Below, one piece after another: positions 22,301-36,958 of a DNA stretch of 64,000 nucleotides. The DNA is from Hypomyces perniciosus (Eukaryota > Ascomycota > Sordariomycetes > Hypocreales > Hypocreaceae). A program made the position numbers and the translations under genes. Position 1 is the stretch's first letter. Each line of letters starts with the position of its first letter. The stretch is from contig SPDT01000004.1 of assembly GCA_008477525.1 (NCBI GenBank), forward strand, positions 3,844,001 to 3,908,000. Direction: 5' to 3'. Under the pieces are notes generated by a model that was not told the DNA's origin, made no database searches, and saw nothing but the letters and a program-made list of their open reading frames with translations.

Positions 22301-25300
22301 ACTTTTACAGGCTTTTAATTATATTTTTAAAATATTATACGCGCTATTAAAGGAAAGCTTTTTAAGCCTATCTATATCCTAGCAGAAATTTTATATATTT
22401 ATAGGTAATTCTTTTATGCTTTTTTTAAATAGATAAAGTATATTAAAGCCTTATTTATATTATTCTATAAATAGTGCAATTCTCAATTCTACTAAAGGTA
22501 CTTTTAGATTTAGTTTATTATTATTATAGCTATTAAGGAATATATTTTATTCCCTTTTTATAATTGCGTCTTTATTCTAGGTTTTTAATAAAAGGACTAT
22601 TTAAATTGCCTTTAATTTAAAGCTGTTTTTATATTTAGTAATATTTTTCTAGTTATTAGTTTTAATCAAGTAATTAAAGTATAGCTATTATTTTCCTTAA
22701 AAAGGATTAAATATTTACTTTTATTAGGCCAGTAGTCTTTAATTATTTTAATCCTTTAATAGCCTTTTATTTTATAAAAGACTTTTTTTATTTTAAAGGA
22801 AATTAAAAGGCAAAGAGTTAGGCGATTTAGTAGGTTTAGAAGTTTATTTTAGCTTCTACTATTAAAAAATAAATAGTTAATAAAGAAATATAATTAATAA
22901 ATTATTTAATTTTATAGTTTTTTTCTTTATAGTATATTTAAGTTATATTTTTTATCGGTAAAGCAGTAAACTTTAATTAATTGCTATTTCCTCCCCTTTA
23001 AAAATAGTATTTAGTAGCTGTTTTTAAAGATATTACTATTTATTTTTGCCTATATATCCTTTATATAAAGGTAATTATTTTAATTTATCTAGTTTATTTT
23101 AAGAATAGCTATTGTAAAATATTATAGGGGACTATATTTTAATCGAACTATCTCTTCTTCCTTTAATTTACAGGCATATACCCTAGTTCTTAATTAGATT
23201 ATTTAATCTTATTAACTATATATTATTTTAATAATTAAAGAGTTACTGTAAAGCTCTTTAAACTTTTAGTTATTAATACCTTTAATTATCGCTTTATTAC
23301 TTACTTTATCTTTAAATAAATCTTTATCTGCCTTTAAATCCCTATTTATAAAAGTCTTTTTATTATCTTTAACTGCCTATTAGCTGAATTTATTTTTAAT
23401 AAACTTCTTTAAATATTTACTTAGGTAAATCTTATCAAATAGGACTTTATTTAATATTTTTAATTTATATACTTTTATTATACTTGCTTAAAGTTTAAAT
23501 TTAAATAAGCCTAGTTAATATATCTTTAACTTTATATCTTTTAAAAGGTCCTTTTAGCGCTTTATATTATAAAGTAAAATAAAGTTGCTAAAAAGGAGCA
23601 GTTTAATTGCTTTCTGCAATAAATATTAATTATTAGTATTTATCCTTTTAATTAATATTTAGCAAAATACAGTAATTCTCTTTTAAGCTATTTTAATATC
23701 TTTTTCTTTTTTTTAATATATAGATATATACTATTAATTAATTTTCTATTATATAGACTATATTTCAATTAATTAGCCACTAAATAAGTAATTTTACCTT
23801 TGAAGGAAAAATCGGTTTTTAGCTAAATAATAGGTAAAATATAAAGTACCCTATTAAGCTTTTTATTATATATTTATTAGCTATAATTACTTTATTTAAA
23901 TTCTAAAACTATTTTTTATTAAACTTAACTATTTTTATTAATATGATTATTAAGCTGTAACAATTAACCTTTACAGCAGTATTAACTTTAAAATTATATA
24001 CTAATATTTAAATAATCTTAACGTTTAGATTAATTAATACCTTTAAAAGTATCTTTTTGATTTTTAATCCTTTATTTATAATAGTTTAAGTTATTATACT
24101 AAATTAATATATTTATTTTAATATAAACTTTATTATTGCTATTAATAATAAAATAAATATAAATTCTACTTTTATTTATTTATAAAAATTATACTTTCCT
24201 TTAAATAAATAAATATACTTATAGTTATTTAAAATATATTAAATATTAAAATAGACTTTTTTTATAAGCTTAATTACTTTTATTGTAATCACTAGTTCCT
24301 TAAAGTAATATAGATTAAAGCTTTAATATTAAAGGTATACTGTAACTGCTGTAAATAGATTATTCTATATCTAAAGCTATTAATATCTTTCTTTTAAAAA
24401 CCTAAAAGTTACCTTTTAGCCTTTATAGCCTATTTTTATATAGTACTGTTAAATAGCTATTCTCTTTAAAGTTAAGCTATTAAAGATAAATATAGGTTAG
24501 CGGCAGTATTTTATTAATTTCGCCTATAATTTCCTATCTTTTATAATAAACCTTTTTACTTTATTTTTAAATTACTAAAAGTCTACAGCTAAAAGATGAA
24601 ATAATTTCTATATTATTTAAAAATACTGTATAATTTATTAAAACTCTTTGCTATACTTTTCTTTTAATAATATAAATAAAATAATACTTAAATATATATC
24701 TATAAAATCTTTTAAATCTCTTTCTTTTTTAGCTTTAGCTTTATCTATAGCAGTTATTAGTTTACAGGATAATATATCTATTTTAGTATTATCTTTTTTA
24801 AGGATATATTTAACTGTAAAGTTAAAAAAAAGGATATAATTAATCTATTAGGTTATATATTTACCTAGGATATTATTAATTCTGCTATTTATTTAATTAA
24901 TAATTATTTTAACGTTTATTTCTAGTATAAATAAAAGTCTATAAATATAAATATATAGCCTTTTAAAGGCTTAAAGTAAAGCCTTATATTCCTTTTTTAT
25001 AGTATTATATTTTATCTTTAATAGGAGCTAATATTTATTTTTATATTAAATTAAATATCTTTTCCCTTTTATAATCTATATTAAAATAGCCCCTTAGCTT
25101 ATTATACTAGCATTAACTATAAAGATTACTTCCCTATATCCTTTATTTACATTTAATATTATGAATATTAAAGTTAAAGTAATAAATTCTTTAAGCTAGT
25201 CTATAATTTACTATTATTTTTTAATTTACTTTTAAAGGGTATTTTTCTTTAATAAAGTTATTAAAGGCTTAATAATTTATATAAAATATTTAATTTAGCA

Positions 25301-28300
25301 TTTATAATAGCTAATTAAATTAAAGAAAGATTAAACTTTATTAATAATTTTAATAATTTTACCTATAGTTAATTAATACCTTTTTATTTTATATAAATAC
25401 CCTATTAATTTAGTAGATTTTTAATAAAGGATTAATTTTACTGTTAAAATTATATATCTTAATAATTTAATATTTATTAAAGTTTTATCTAGGTTTTACA
25501 GATACTTTAAAATATAGCGTTAAACCTTAAATATTACTTCTTTACTGCTATATATAGACCTTAAACTTTATACTGCAATATTATTTAAAAATAGTTAATA
25601 AATTATAAGTATAAAATTAAATAGTATTTAAAAAATAATATACTGAAATTATATTATTAAATTTATAGCGCCTATTAAAAAAGTACAGTATTTTAAAAGG
25701 CTAATAAAGCTTGCAAATATAATTATATTTTAGCTTTTTTTATTAAAAGGGATTTAATTATAGCTTAAGAAAAAGTCTAGTAATAATAATATTATATAAC
25801 CTGCAAAGTCTTTATTAAATTAATTTACACTTAAAGGAATAAAAGTGTCTTTAATAATTACTTTATTTATCTATATAATAAAGTTAATAAAATAAAAGCT
25901 ACTGTTTTTTTATACTAAAAAAACATGTTTCTATATAGCTTATAGCTTCCCTTTAAAAGACCTTTTTTAATATATATTTATAACAGGTTAACTACTTTCT
26001 TCCCTATACCTTTAAAGATTAAAATACTACTGCTCTGCTAAGTATTATACTTTACTATATAAATAGTCTATAATAAGGCAATTTTAAAGTTTAGTTTTCT
26101 ATATTTTATAAAATCCCAGGAAAGTGCTATTTCCTTATTTTTCAGAATCTGCATTAAAATCGCAGTTTTTTATATTATTAGTTTCCTTTCCACTATCTTT
26201 AAGATTACTGCTACGCAGTCTAATATAAATTTTAACCTAACTTTAATTAATAAAACCTTTAAAGTAATATATTTAATAAAAAGGGTATTAAAGTTTAAAT
26301 TATCTTTAACTTTAACTTTTTTTATTTTTAATAAAAACTTTTAATAGGAATAAAACTGTGAAATAAAGTATTATTTACTAGATAGAATTTTATGCCTTTT
26401 TTTAATATATGATATTAGGTTTAATCTACTTATATTTCCGCGCTTTCTTTTAAAACCTTTTCCTTTATTCCTTTACTCTTTTAAATTCCTTTACTACTTT
26501 TTTTATTACTTTTATTTAATCTTTTAACTTATTAACTAATAGCAGTTAAATTAAATCCTCTTTAATTTACTTTAATAGTCTATATAAAACCTTTTCTTTA
26601 AAAGTAAAGTAAAGGGTTTTTAAACTTTTTTCTGCTTTATTAATTTGATATTTGGATATAAAGTTAATATTTATTTTAGCTTTAAGTTATATAATACCTT
26701 TATTTTATATTTTTAATAAATAGCTTTAGCAGTTGAAGTAATAATTTAAATATTCTTTATTTTATATTTTATATATAAATCTTTATTTTTTAGTATATAA
26801 TTAAATATTAGCTGTATAGCTTAAATAAATAATGTTTTAAAAATAAAAGGTATGAAAATATTATTAAATATAATATAAAATCTAACTATTATTTAAATAT
26901 TACCTATATATATTTAAATAATAGCTTTGCTATATATATTTACTTTACTATTATTAAATGCAGTAATAACTGCTTTATAAAGGTATATTATTATATTATA
27001 TTTTATAGCCAGCTAATGAAAAATAATATTTCCCTTTAACCTTAAATCTATAAATGCTTTAATAAATATATTATTAGGCTTTTTTAACTATACCTATATT
27101 TACAGTAAATTTTATAAATAGTAAAGGATTTTTTATATTTAAACTATATAAATCTAGGTTATAGACTTTTATAACCGATTTGCCTTATAGTTAATAGCTA
27201 TATTTAATTACTTTAATTTATAAAAGTATATTTTTAAAGGTAGCGATAAGTTTAAGTCTTTAAAATTAAATAACTATTTATTTAATAATCCCTTTATTAA
27301 TAAAAGTTATAAAGTTATAGCTTTAAAAGGTTAATTTTATAGTAATTAAATAATTTATACAGCGAATTCTATATATACAGCTATTATATTTAATTCTTTT
27401 AATAGTTTTTCCTTTAAAGGGTATTTATATATAGAGATACATATTATTTAATATAAAGTCTATTTAAAGACAGTTAAATTAGTTTTCCTATAAAACTATA
27501 TTTTAGTAATCTTTTATAATTTCGCAATTAAATTTACTTTTAAAGTATTTATAAGTTTTAAAATAGTATTTGAAAGAGTGCTAGTTTTAAGCTTAATTGC
27601 ATTATTTAAAATTACTATTTAAATTATTATTTTAATTTCATTTACTTTTAATTATTCCTCTTTATGCTTAATGCCTTTAATTTTACTTTCTTTATTGCGT
27701 TGCAGTCTAGATAGTATAGCCTTTAAAGTTATAAATATAAAGTCTAAATCTAGTTACTTTTTCTTAATTAACTACTTTAATTAACGCAGTAATAGCTCTT
27801 TTTCAGTTTATTTATCCGCTTTATTAATTACTTAAATATACTTTTATCCTCTTTTAGTTATAAAGTTAATAAAAAGAGTTTAATTAAATAATTCCTTAAT
27901 TTAGCTGGCCTAGTTATTATTTATTTAAAGGTTCCTTTAAAGGGTTTATTTTAATTAAGTTTATAGAAATTCTTTTAATCCCTTTTATTTATATATTATC
28001 TCTTTTATTAATAATTATTTAATCTTTGCCTATAAAGTATATAATATTTATTGTTAATCCTATTATAAGGATTATATTTAACCTTTACAGTATTTAGATT
28101 TTAAATATCTTTTTATACTTTACTTTTTTATAAATAATATTAAAAAGTTTAGTTTTATAAAGGTTTAATTTTTAGTTAAAGAAATTAAATTTCTTTTTTT
28201 TTATAAATAATAGGCTTAATAAAACTTTATTTTAAGCTTTATATAATTCTATTTAAAGCGCTAATATTCTTTATATATAGGTTTTAATAATTATAATTGC

Positions 28301-29254
28301 TATAATAAATTAAGCTAAAATTAAGGTTTTTTATAGGCTTATTTAAATTATGTTTACTGCTAGGTTATATATTATAAACCTAAAGGCTTTATTATAAGCT
28401 AATTTAATGCAGTTTTAAAAAAATAGCTTTTATTTATATAATATTAATAATATTTAATATTAATAACTGCCTTTAAATAATTCATAAAAAAAGTATTTAA
28501 TATATTATTATATAAAGTGTCTATTATATTAATATTATTAATAGCGATTATTAAAGTAAAGGGTTTTCATTTAAGTTTATTACTATTAATAGTAATATAA
28601 TAATACTTTCTTTTTTTTAGGTTAATTGCTTTTTCTTTCTGTTAAAGGAGTTAAATTCCCAATTTATTAAATTTTTCGGATAAAGTATTTATTTAATCTT
28701 TAAACTATAAATTTATAGCTAGTTCTATAAGCTTAAGCTATTCTTTTTTTATTTTTTATCTTTAAGCTTAACTTTAACTTAAATAAATCTAATAAATCCT
28801 TAATTTTAAATAATCCTTTATTAAACTTTTAAAAACAAGCTCTTTAAATATTAAGCTTTATTAGTATTTTATTATAAAAAAGTATTTAGATTTTAATATA
28901 TATTAAATCTTTAAAATTATTAATTTCTTTAATCCCTTAAAAAGCTATTATTCATTAAAGCAGCTTTAGCAATATTACTATCCTTTAACTTTTTTTATTA
29001 AGCTTTTTATAAAAGTATTAATATTAAAGCAATTAATCTATTGCAGACTATATACCTATAAGCTTATAGCGATAAAGGTTTTAGAGTTATACTATATATA
29101 ATTTTAATTATTTTTTACTATATTACTTATAGTATTATATAAGCTTTTTTTTATTTTATCTTAGTTAATGCTTTTTTTAATAAAAATCTAAACTATTTTC
29201 TATTCTTTTACTTTTATAAATAATTTTAAGTACCTCCTTTAATCTTTAATTCAG
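19379..29254 (-). mobile_element. Gypsy4: RIP-degraded Ty3/Gypsy element of a second lineage
   Basis: A minus-strand relic nearly 10 kb long. Reverse transcriptase is decodable: GAINLIIQFQYIIF, then FLNNIAV at 25,571-25,591 (from F-L-D-D-I-x-V), then a connection segment resembling the family's PTPSKV...YYRI region near 25.2-25.4 kb. RNase H ends at 24,765-24,822 (FTVKYILKKDNTKIDILS, from a KYxPGKxNxxADALS motif). Integrase should lie at about 22.5-24.4 kb and protease/gag at 26-29 kb, but these are too mutated to read. The FLDD-I-V signature separates it from Gypsy1 and Gypsy2. Its LTRs were not identified. It is interrupted on the right by Gypsy1 and its sequence may resume at 36959-37326 and 44464-45438. 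Confidence 0.6.
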
Positions 29255-29640
29255 TATAACGATCCGGGTTGATTCTCAAGGGATAAACCAAGGTTCGTGG
29301 GTTTATGTTAACAGAGAGGTCAGGGATAAATACTAAGCAGGGTAACGTAGTTATAATTCTGTAAAATAGGCGGTTTTAGTGAATGCAATTATTAATAACT
29401 GTCTAAGTAACTATATTAAATAAGTGATAAGCCAGTTGTATATATATAAAGGGAATAATCTTAGATCACTTTAAATTACACTTGTTTTCCTGATAATCTA
29501 TGGTGAGTCTTTCCGTTAGCTTACTGGGATTACTTTATAGTTTATAGTAACCCGAGTAATCCAATACTGATTGGTTCATCTATCCAAGGTTCCCCCAGGT
29601 ATATACTATGTTATGTTCTTATAATAGTCGGGTTATGACA
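29255..29640 (-). repeat. Gypsy1 3' LTR
   Basis: 386 bp, the same length as the partner at 36573-36958 and aligned to it throughout with transition differences. Termini on the minus strand are TGTCATAACCCGAC...ATCGTTATA. Preceded on the left by ttcag, matched by tttag after the other LTR: a 5-bp TSD with one C-to-T change. The polypurine tract GGAGGGGGATATCA (minus strand) abuts it at 29641-29654. Confidence 0.92.
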
Positions 29641-32600
29641 TGATATCCCCCTCCTGTTAGTCTTATCCCCAAGACCTATTAGTTCCTCTATAAATACCGC
29701 TATCCCCTATAGTTTATAAGTATAGTGCCTTTATTTTATATTTTATATTTTCTGCTAATAGAATATCAGGTTATATAATAAAATCTCATTCTTATAAGAC
29801 TAAATAGCGCCTAGCTTCTTTTTCGTTAATTAAAGCTATTAGTAATTTTATTATACTTTATTTATTCTGCTACAGTCGCAATCTTTCTTATAAGATAATT
29901 GCAGATAATTCACGTTATAGTAAATATATACAGTAAGGTCGTTTATGCAATAGTTCTAGCATTACGCTTTCTGCAGGTTTGTTTTTTATTAATTTTTTAT
30001 TAAATTTTTCTAATTTATAGTATAGCGTAATATATAATTTCAGAGAAGTAAAAGATAGAGCGGGAGGAAGAAAAGATTAAGGCTTATTTACTCTGCGTTT
30101 AATAAAAGGTAAATGAGGCTTTTGCGAAGTTGGCGCGTTTAAGGCAACAGTGTCGGTCTATAGTATCTTATAGTTATAAGATAATTCAGTATAGTCTCAA
30201 ATCTCTAGATAAGTTAAATAAGGCAGAATATCGTAAAGTAAAAGCTGCTATTGACGTATATTCCTTCGGGGCTATTGACGTAATTGATTGGACTGCCTTT
30301 AGGTTATTTAATCTGTTATTAGTAGGCTAAGATTTCGGTAAAATTATTGCAGAGTTGTCTAGGAGTGTTTAAGGTATTCCTTAGGTTCCTAAGAATTGTA
30401 TTCTTCTTTATAGTTTTTCTATTTAATTAAATACTAGCATTTATTATTTTCTATTCTTATAGCTTTAATTTCTTTAACTTTATATTCTTCTTTAACTAGT
30501 AAAACTTTAATTAAGTCTATAATTAATCTATTTTTTAATTTATTTTATAATACTTTTTTAAGTAGTAAAATATAAAATATTAGGTAAATTTAAATACTGT
30601 CTAGTAGTATAAGTTTATAAATAACTTTTAAAATAACCTTTTTAACCAGGTAAGGTTTAAGTTTCTTAAAATCTAATTTATCGCTTAATTGCGTTATTTT
30701 AATATTTATAATCTTTTTCTTTAGCAAATATCGGTATAGGTAAACTATATCTCCCTCTTTAAAGATTAATCCCTTTAATCTATATTTATTAGCATACTTT
30801 TTTATTTTTTCCTATATAAAGTAAAAGTATATTTATATTTCTTTATATAACTGCTTTATATCTTTAGCTTTAATTTATACTTTATCGATATATAGGCCTT
30901 TCTTTAGTACTCTATATATATCTAGTATAAAGCTGTAATTAGTGTATATAGGGCTAAGTCCAGTTAACTTTAAAATGTTACTATTATAGGATATTTATGC
31001 AATTAATAGCTTCTCTATTTAATTATTTTAGCTAAAGTTAATATAACTTCTTAGATAAGCTTTAATAATCTAGTTAATGTATTCTGTTTAACTATCTATC
31101 TATAGGTAGTATATAGTATTAAGCTTATAATTTATACTTAACTAATTTATAAATACTTGCTAGAATTTAGACGCAAAGGTTAATCCTTAGTTAGAAATAA
31201 TTTTGGCTAGAATTATATAATGAGCTGTAATAAATTGCAAGAATATATAAGCTAGTATTTCTGCATTTATTACTTCTTTATATAAAAGGAAGTAAAAGTA
31301 TTTAATAAATTGATCTATAATTATTAAAATATTATTATACTTAATCTTTAATTTTAGTTTAATGGATAGTGGTAGTTTAATAATAAAGTTTAATAAAATT
31401 AATTTTTATAGTTATTCTAATACTAGTAAAGGTTAGAGTTTACTGTATAGTTTATATTTTAAAGGTTTAACTGTTTTATAAATTATATAGCGATAAATAA
31501 TATTTTATATTACTTTCTTAAGCCTTTAAAACTCAAAATACCTTTATATTTATTCATAAATCTTGCAAATACCTTTATATCTATATACTAGGTATTAATA
31601 AACTTTTATAACTATATGTTTCTAGAGTTTATCTAAAATCTAAATCTTTCTATTTTATTATTAAGTTCCTTTTTTATTAAACTTTATATCTTTTAAGAAT
31701 CTGTTATTGTTTTAGGTAATATAGTGCTTTTTAATACATTACAGTATAGTATTATTACTAGATACCTTATATATAGCTTAAAGTGCTATTTATTAATAAT
31801 ATCTTTTAAAGGTCTATTCTAAGATCTGCCTAATATACTTGATTTTTCCCTGGTTATAATCGGCTTATTTACTAAGCGCATCTACTTATCTATTCTTAAA
31901 TCCTTTTTAGTGGATCAGGATATAGTCGAATTTTAAGAGGTATTTTATATAGCAGATCTACCTTCTAAAGAGTTATTAAACTATTGCGAAGTATATAATA
32001 TTCTTATAATCTATATATACCTTAACTTTATATATTCCTTTTAGCAGGTAATATCGCTATTTTTTAAATGCAAGGATAATAGTAAGGAATTCTTTATTAT
32101 ATATTAAGTAGTTTAATTTTACACTATATAGTGTTTTAGAGTAAAAGGCAATAGGGTATAGTTTACTGTTTTCGTCTTTTTGGCTAAATTAAGCTCTTAT
32201 AGTAAAGTTAAAAGTATTTATCTTAACTTTTATTTCTTTAGATAAGTTAAATATAATAAATATAGGTTTTTCCGAGATAAACTATTTAAGTTTATTAAAG
32301 GCGTCTTATATATCTAATACTTATAAAAGCTTTTAATCCTTTTTAGTAAATTTATAAAGAGTTTATATAATACTTTTATAGCCTTTAATAAATTATTAAT
32401 AATAGTTAATAAGTCTTAAAAAGCTTTAGACTTCTTTAACTGTTATAGGTATAGGCTAGTCTTTTACTGCTTATACTTTTAATAGATCTATATAAATTTC
32501 TTTAAAGGTAATAATATACTTTAAAAAGGTAACTTTCTGTATATAAAATTCGCATTTCTCTAGTTTTATAAGTAATTTAGCATTTTATAGTATCTGTAAT

Positions 32601-35600
32601 ACTTTATAAACATATACTTTATATTTTTTAAAGGTATCTGAAAAGATTAAAATATTATTTAAGTAAATAACTATAAAGATATCGAGGTACTCTTTTAATA
32701 TATTATTAATTATCTTTTAGAATATTGCAGGAGCGTTAATAAAACTGAAAGGTATAACTAGGTATTTAAATAAGCTATATTTAGTTTAAAAGGCGGTTAT
32801 TTATTTATATCCTTCCTTAATTTAAATAAAGTTATAAACGCCTTTAAGGTCCAGCGCTATAAACCACTTCTTCCTATATAATCTATCCTATAATTTTATA
32901 ATTAATAGTAATAGAGTTTTATCCTTAATAGTGGCTTTATTAAGCTGTTGGTAGTCTATAATTAGCTATAATTTGCCTCTTTTTTTAGTATAAATATAAC
33001 AGGATAGCCTGCTTTTAATAAAGAGGGTTAAATATACCCTTTAGCTAATATATCGTTTAAATAGTTATATAGGCTTTTAAGCTCTTTTTTATTTAAATTA
33101 TAAATTTTATAAAAGGTAATACTTATACTATCCTTAAGCTTAATAATATAGTTTTATTAATTATATTCTAGTAGCTTTATATTAAGTGTTTCTTTAAATA
33201 GTTTTTTATACTTTTAGTATTCTTTAAAGATATTCTGCAGTCATTCTAGCAATACTGCTATTTCAGGGCTTTTTATTTTAAGCATTTTATTAATATTATT
33301 AAATACTTTCTATAAAAAGGCAATTATTCTTTAGATTTATTTATTTTTCCCTTTACTTTATTTAAGTTTTATTTTTAGGTAGATTGTTTTTATAATTAAA
33401 TTAAAGGTAACTTTTTTAGTTCCTTTCTTTGGTATACCTAGGGGTTCTATATAGGATTTCTGCCCTGCAGCTAAGGCCTTTCTAATAGTTCTAATCGCTA
33501 GGGAAGCTTTGCTATTGCGCCAATAAAGCTGGCCGTTCTCCCAGTCGATATCAAGGTTATTGCATTTTAACTAAAGATAACCGAGAATAATATTATACCT
33601 ATCAATATTCGCTATATTATAAAAAACCACTCCTTTACATTTAGCGATTTTAAGTTTAAGATAATTAGTCTTTCACTTAACTTATCCGTTATTATATATA
33701 AAGGCTCCTCCTTTTACTTAATAAAGTTAATATAGTCTAGTTTTCTCTTTCTAAAGTAACTATAAGCGATTTACAGTTATAGGTGCAATAAAATTGCCTA
33801 TTGCTCTGCTATCCACTAATATATATAGCCGATATCCTTTAACTATTATCTCTAATTTAAAATATAGTAAATCTTTATTATTACTTTTATTGTCTAATAT
33901 TTCAAGAGATATAATTTATCGATCATTACCCTATAGCCCTCTTGCAGGTAATATTAATCGTTTCCCAATTCTTCTCTTCTTATACAGATTTCGCAGTTAA
34001 TTGGGGTTCCTTAAAGTAAATACTACCTCCTCCTATTATAGGCGGTTCCTTTATAAGTAATAAAGTTAAACTAGTTTCGGTGCAGCTCTTTTATAATCTA
34101 ATTAATCTCTCTATCTTTTAAGGTAGGTTTATACCCTATATACTTCTATATTCGCTATTCTTAGAGTTTTTCTTATAAATGGGTAGTGCATTTATCCTTT
34201 TAACAGTATACATAGTCTAGCGATAAATATAAGGTATTATTAGCTTATTGCAAGTGCTAATCCTATAACTTATTTCACTTATATATAATACACCTTAGGC
34301 TATTACACTTTAAGTGGTATTATTAATTGCACTTAAACTTTTTATTATAGTAAAAGTGCTATTCTATTAATTTCTCCTAATAGTAGATATAGTATCCTTT
34401 AAACTTATATCCTTTAAGTCTTTATAGCTAATAATATTCCTTTAAGGTTTTAGTATTTAGTTTAATAATAATAATCTTAAGGTCTTGATACTATATAGTT
34501 ATAATCTATTCTTTAAAAGTGTTATAATCCTATACCTGCTTTATAAGGTAAAATAAGATTTTAATTAAGAATATATTATACTTTACTTTCTCTTAAAAGT
34601 ATATTATACACTTATATATAATATAAGTGACCTAGGATATAGTATAGTGCTTTTTATAAGTGGGGTTATTTACGGCGTAGTCTCTTTATATATAGAAATA
34701 TATAGGTTTTTTATATATAGCTAGAGTAACTTAAATAGCTTTAACAGCTATTTTGTTATTAGCTCTGTTTTGCGTATAGAGCTGTCTATACAGGCATAGG
34801 TTTAACCTATCTTGCTGTATACCTATAGCAACTCTTTTAACTAGGTTTAAATAGTATTTATTTAATTTATCCTTAAGGTTACTGTTTATAGGTAATATAT
34901 TTTCTAGTTTTAAAGGTATAGCACTATATAGTGATAGTCTATATTATAAAGGGTTATTTTTATTTTTATTATTAGAGTTACTGCTGTTAGTCTATCTTTT
35001 ATTGCCTGTAGTAATTTAATTAAGATATTAGTAGTCGATTATAGCGATTATTTATTTATTTAGGATACTGTTATCCCTATTTAATTCTATATAGCTAGAG
35101 TCTAGGTGTTGTTCTGTTAAACCGTTTAGGCGTAGTAAATACTTGTTTACTTTATCCTCTCTAAAAATACTTTTAAGAGTTAAGGATCTAGGTCTTAACT
35201 AGTATCCCTTTTAGTTTATTATAGATATCTTTCTAGGTTATTTCAGGTATTATCCGCTTCTGTCTTTACTGGATTTATAAATAAGGCAGTTATTATTATA
35301 ATATATAGTCTAGCTAAGTAATATATAATCGGTAATCTTTAAAACTATATTAACTTTTCGTTTAAGTTTTAGCGCAGGCTTTTAAGGTTTATTAATTCTC
35401 AGCTTTTATAGAGCTTTATAGTCCCTTAAAAAGTGTTTTAGTTTATTACAGTTATAATAGATAACTTTTACTTTTCCCTTTTAAATAGTATCTAGATCTA
35501 TTTAACCAGGTCTCTTATTATTAAAGCTAGCGATATATTTTTATCGCTTTTTACTTTAATTTATATATCCTCAATACTTATAAATTTATTTGGATTACTA

Positions 35601-36572
35601 TTATCCTTTCTTTATATTTAAGTAGAGTTTATAAAGTAAATTGTCTGCATTTATGCATTTTTAATAAACTTAGTAATACCTTTATTGCAGGAGAATTTAT
35701 AGGCTTCCCTTTTAACTTCCAGCTTAAATCTATTATAAAAGCATTTAATAAAAGCAGAGTTTCCCCACTTAACTTTAAAAGTATAGTTCTTAAAGTATAT
35801 AATATAGTTAAAGTATTTTCCTTTCTAAACTAAGTTTATAAGTTTATTTTCTGCAGTGCGTTTTTTATTAATATTATTAAAGATATTCTTTAGTTCTTCC
35901 TTAAAGCGATTATAATTAGCGAATATAGTTTATATTTATTTATTGGCATTAGCTTTATTATTAAAGAAATCCCTTTAAGTAGGTTTAAACTACTTTAGGG
36001 CATTCCCTTTAAGTTATCTAGCGGCTAAAAGAACCTTACTAGTCTTTATATTAAAGCTGGTTAAAAAGTAGGCGAAATAGTTATATAGTTAAGTAAAAAA
36101 CAGTTAAAGTACTATAGTATTTCTATTAAAGTATTTAAAGGGTTATATTTTAAGCGATTCTCCTAAATCCCTTAAAGGTTAGTTTTCCTTTAAAGTTTAG
36201 TATAGGGTTTAAGTTAAGTGTAGGCAGCGTTTAATTCTATAAGTTTATAATAGTCGCTTATTATTAGTGAATTATTTGGTTAAGCCTAGCGTTTTCAGTA
36301 ACCAAGTACTAATAGTATTACTTTTATTCTATGCAGTTAGCTTCTATATATTAAAAGGCTTTTTCTATATAGATATAGAGTTATTCCATTTTATCGACTT
36401 TATCCTTATCTTTACTTTTACTTATATTATTATCTCTATTATTATCTTGCCTTTAGCGAGGAGGTAGAATAAAAGGTAGAGTATTAGGGTTATTAAAAGA
36501 GGATACTGCAGCGGATATACTTACAATATTGCTTAGGATTTTTAGTAGCCTTCTAAACAAGAGTCATTAATA
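29641..36572 (-). mobile_element. Gypsy1: Ty3/Gypsy retrotransposon internal region, RIP-degraded
   Basis: Minus-strand gag-pol, all frames broken but domains readable in order. Gag zinc knuckle at 35,418-35,459 (YYNCNKLKHFLRDYK, one Cys changed to Tyr). Protease at 33,782-33,822 (LVDSRAIGNFIAP, Gly of D-S-G changed to Arg). Reverse transcriptase at 32,633-32,672 (YLNNILIFSDT, Y-L-D-D changed to N-N). RNase H end at 31,868-31,920 (VDALSK and following ADYNQGKI). Integrase C-terminal part at about 30,980-31,115 (TEYINQII then AYLRSYINF, from the usual QTDGQTE-R-x-NQ block). The order PR-RT-RH-IN defines Ty3/Gypsy. The nearer-LTR 3' region holds an antisense ORF. Gypsy0 is a relative of the same family. 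The whole element, LTR to LTR, spans 29255-36958. Confidence 0.88.
30070..30330 (+). pseudogene. Antisense coiled-coil-like ORF in the 3' part of Gypsy1
   Basis: On the strand opposite to pol, between the integrase end and the 3' LTR, a frame reads REEEKIKAYLLCV, two stops, then KVNEAFAKLARLRQQCRSIV, a YKIIQYSLKSLDKL stretch and AEYRKVKAAIDVYSFGAIDV, ending at 30330. An ATG at 30130 leaves 66 open residues. The composition (Lys/Glu/Leu/Ala heptad-like) and protein-like order are unlike the random Ile/Tyr/stop strings that RIP gives elsewhere. I recall similar antisense-encoded segments from other fungal LTR elements but cannot confirm a family. Upstream stops of TAA/TAG type suggest a decayed gene. 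Confidence 0.5.
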
Positions 36573-36958
36573 TATAACAATCCAGGTTAATTCTTAAAGG
36601 ATAAACTAAGGTTTATAGGTTTATATTAATAAAGAGGTTAAAGATAAATACTAAGCAGGGTAATATAGTTATAATTCTATAAAATAGGCAGTTCTAGTAA
36701 ATGTAATTATTAATAACTATTTAAATAACTATATTAAATAAGTAATAAGCTAGTTATATATATATAAAGGGAATAATCTTAAATCACTTTAGATTATACT
36801 TATTTTCTTAATGATCTATAGTAAGTCCTTTTATTGGCTTACTAGGATCACTTTATAGTTTATAGTAACCCGAGTGATCCAATACTGATTGGTTTGTTTA
36901 TCCGAGGTTCCCCTAGGTATATACTATGTCACGTTCTTATAATGGTCGGGTCGTAATA
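36573..36958 (-). repeat. Gypsy1 5' LTR
   Basis: 386 bp; partner of 29255-29640 and more heavily RIP-mutated in the half next to the internal region, while the outer end (cgagtgatccaatactgattgg) is almost unchanged. Followed by tttag, the second half of the target duplication. Confidence 0.92.

Noticed and set aside
24648..24839. 63-residue plus-strand frame in Gypsy4
   Set aside because: The opposite strand decodes as the end of RNase H, so this is its antisense shadow.
33794..36467. Plus-strand frames 33794-34000 and 36267-36467 in Gypsy1
   Set aside because: Antisense to protease and gag regions on the minus strand; no independent protein features.
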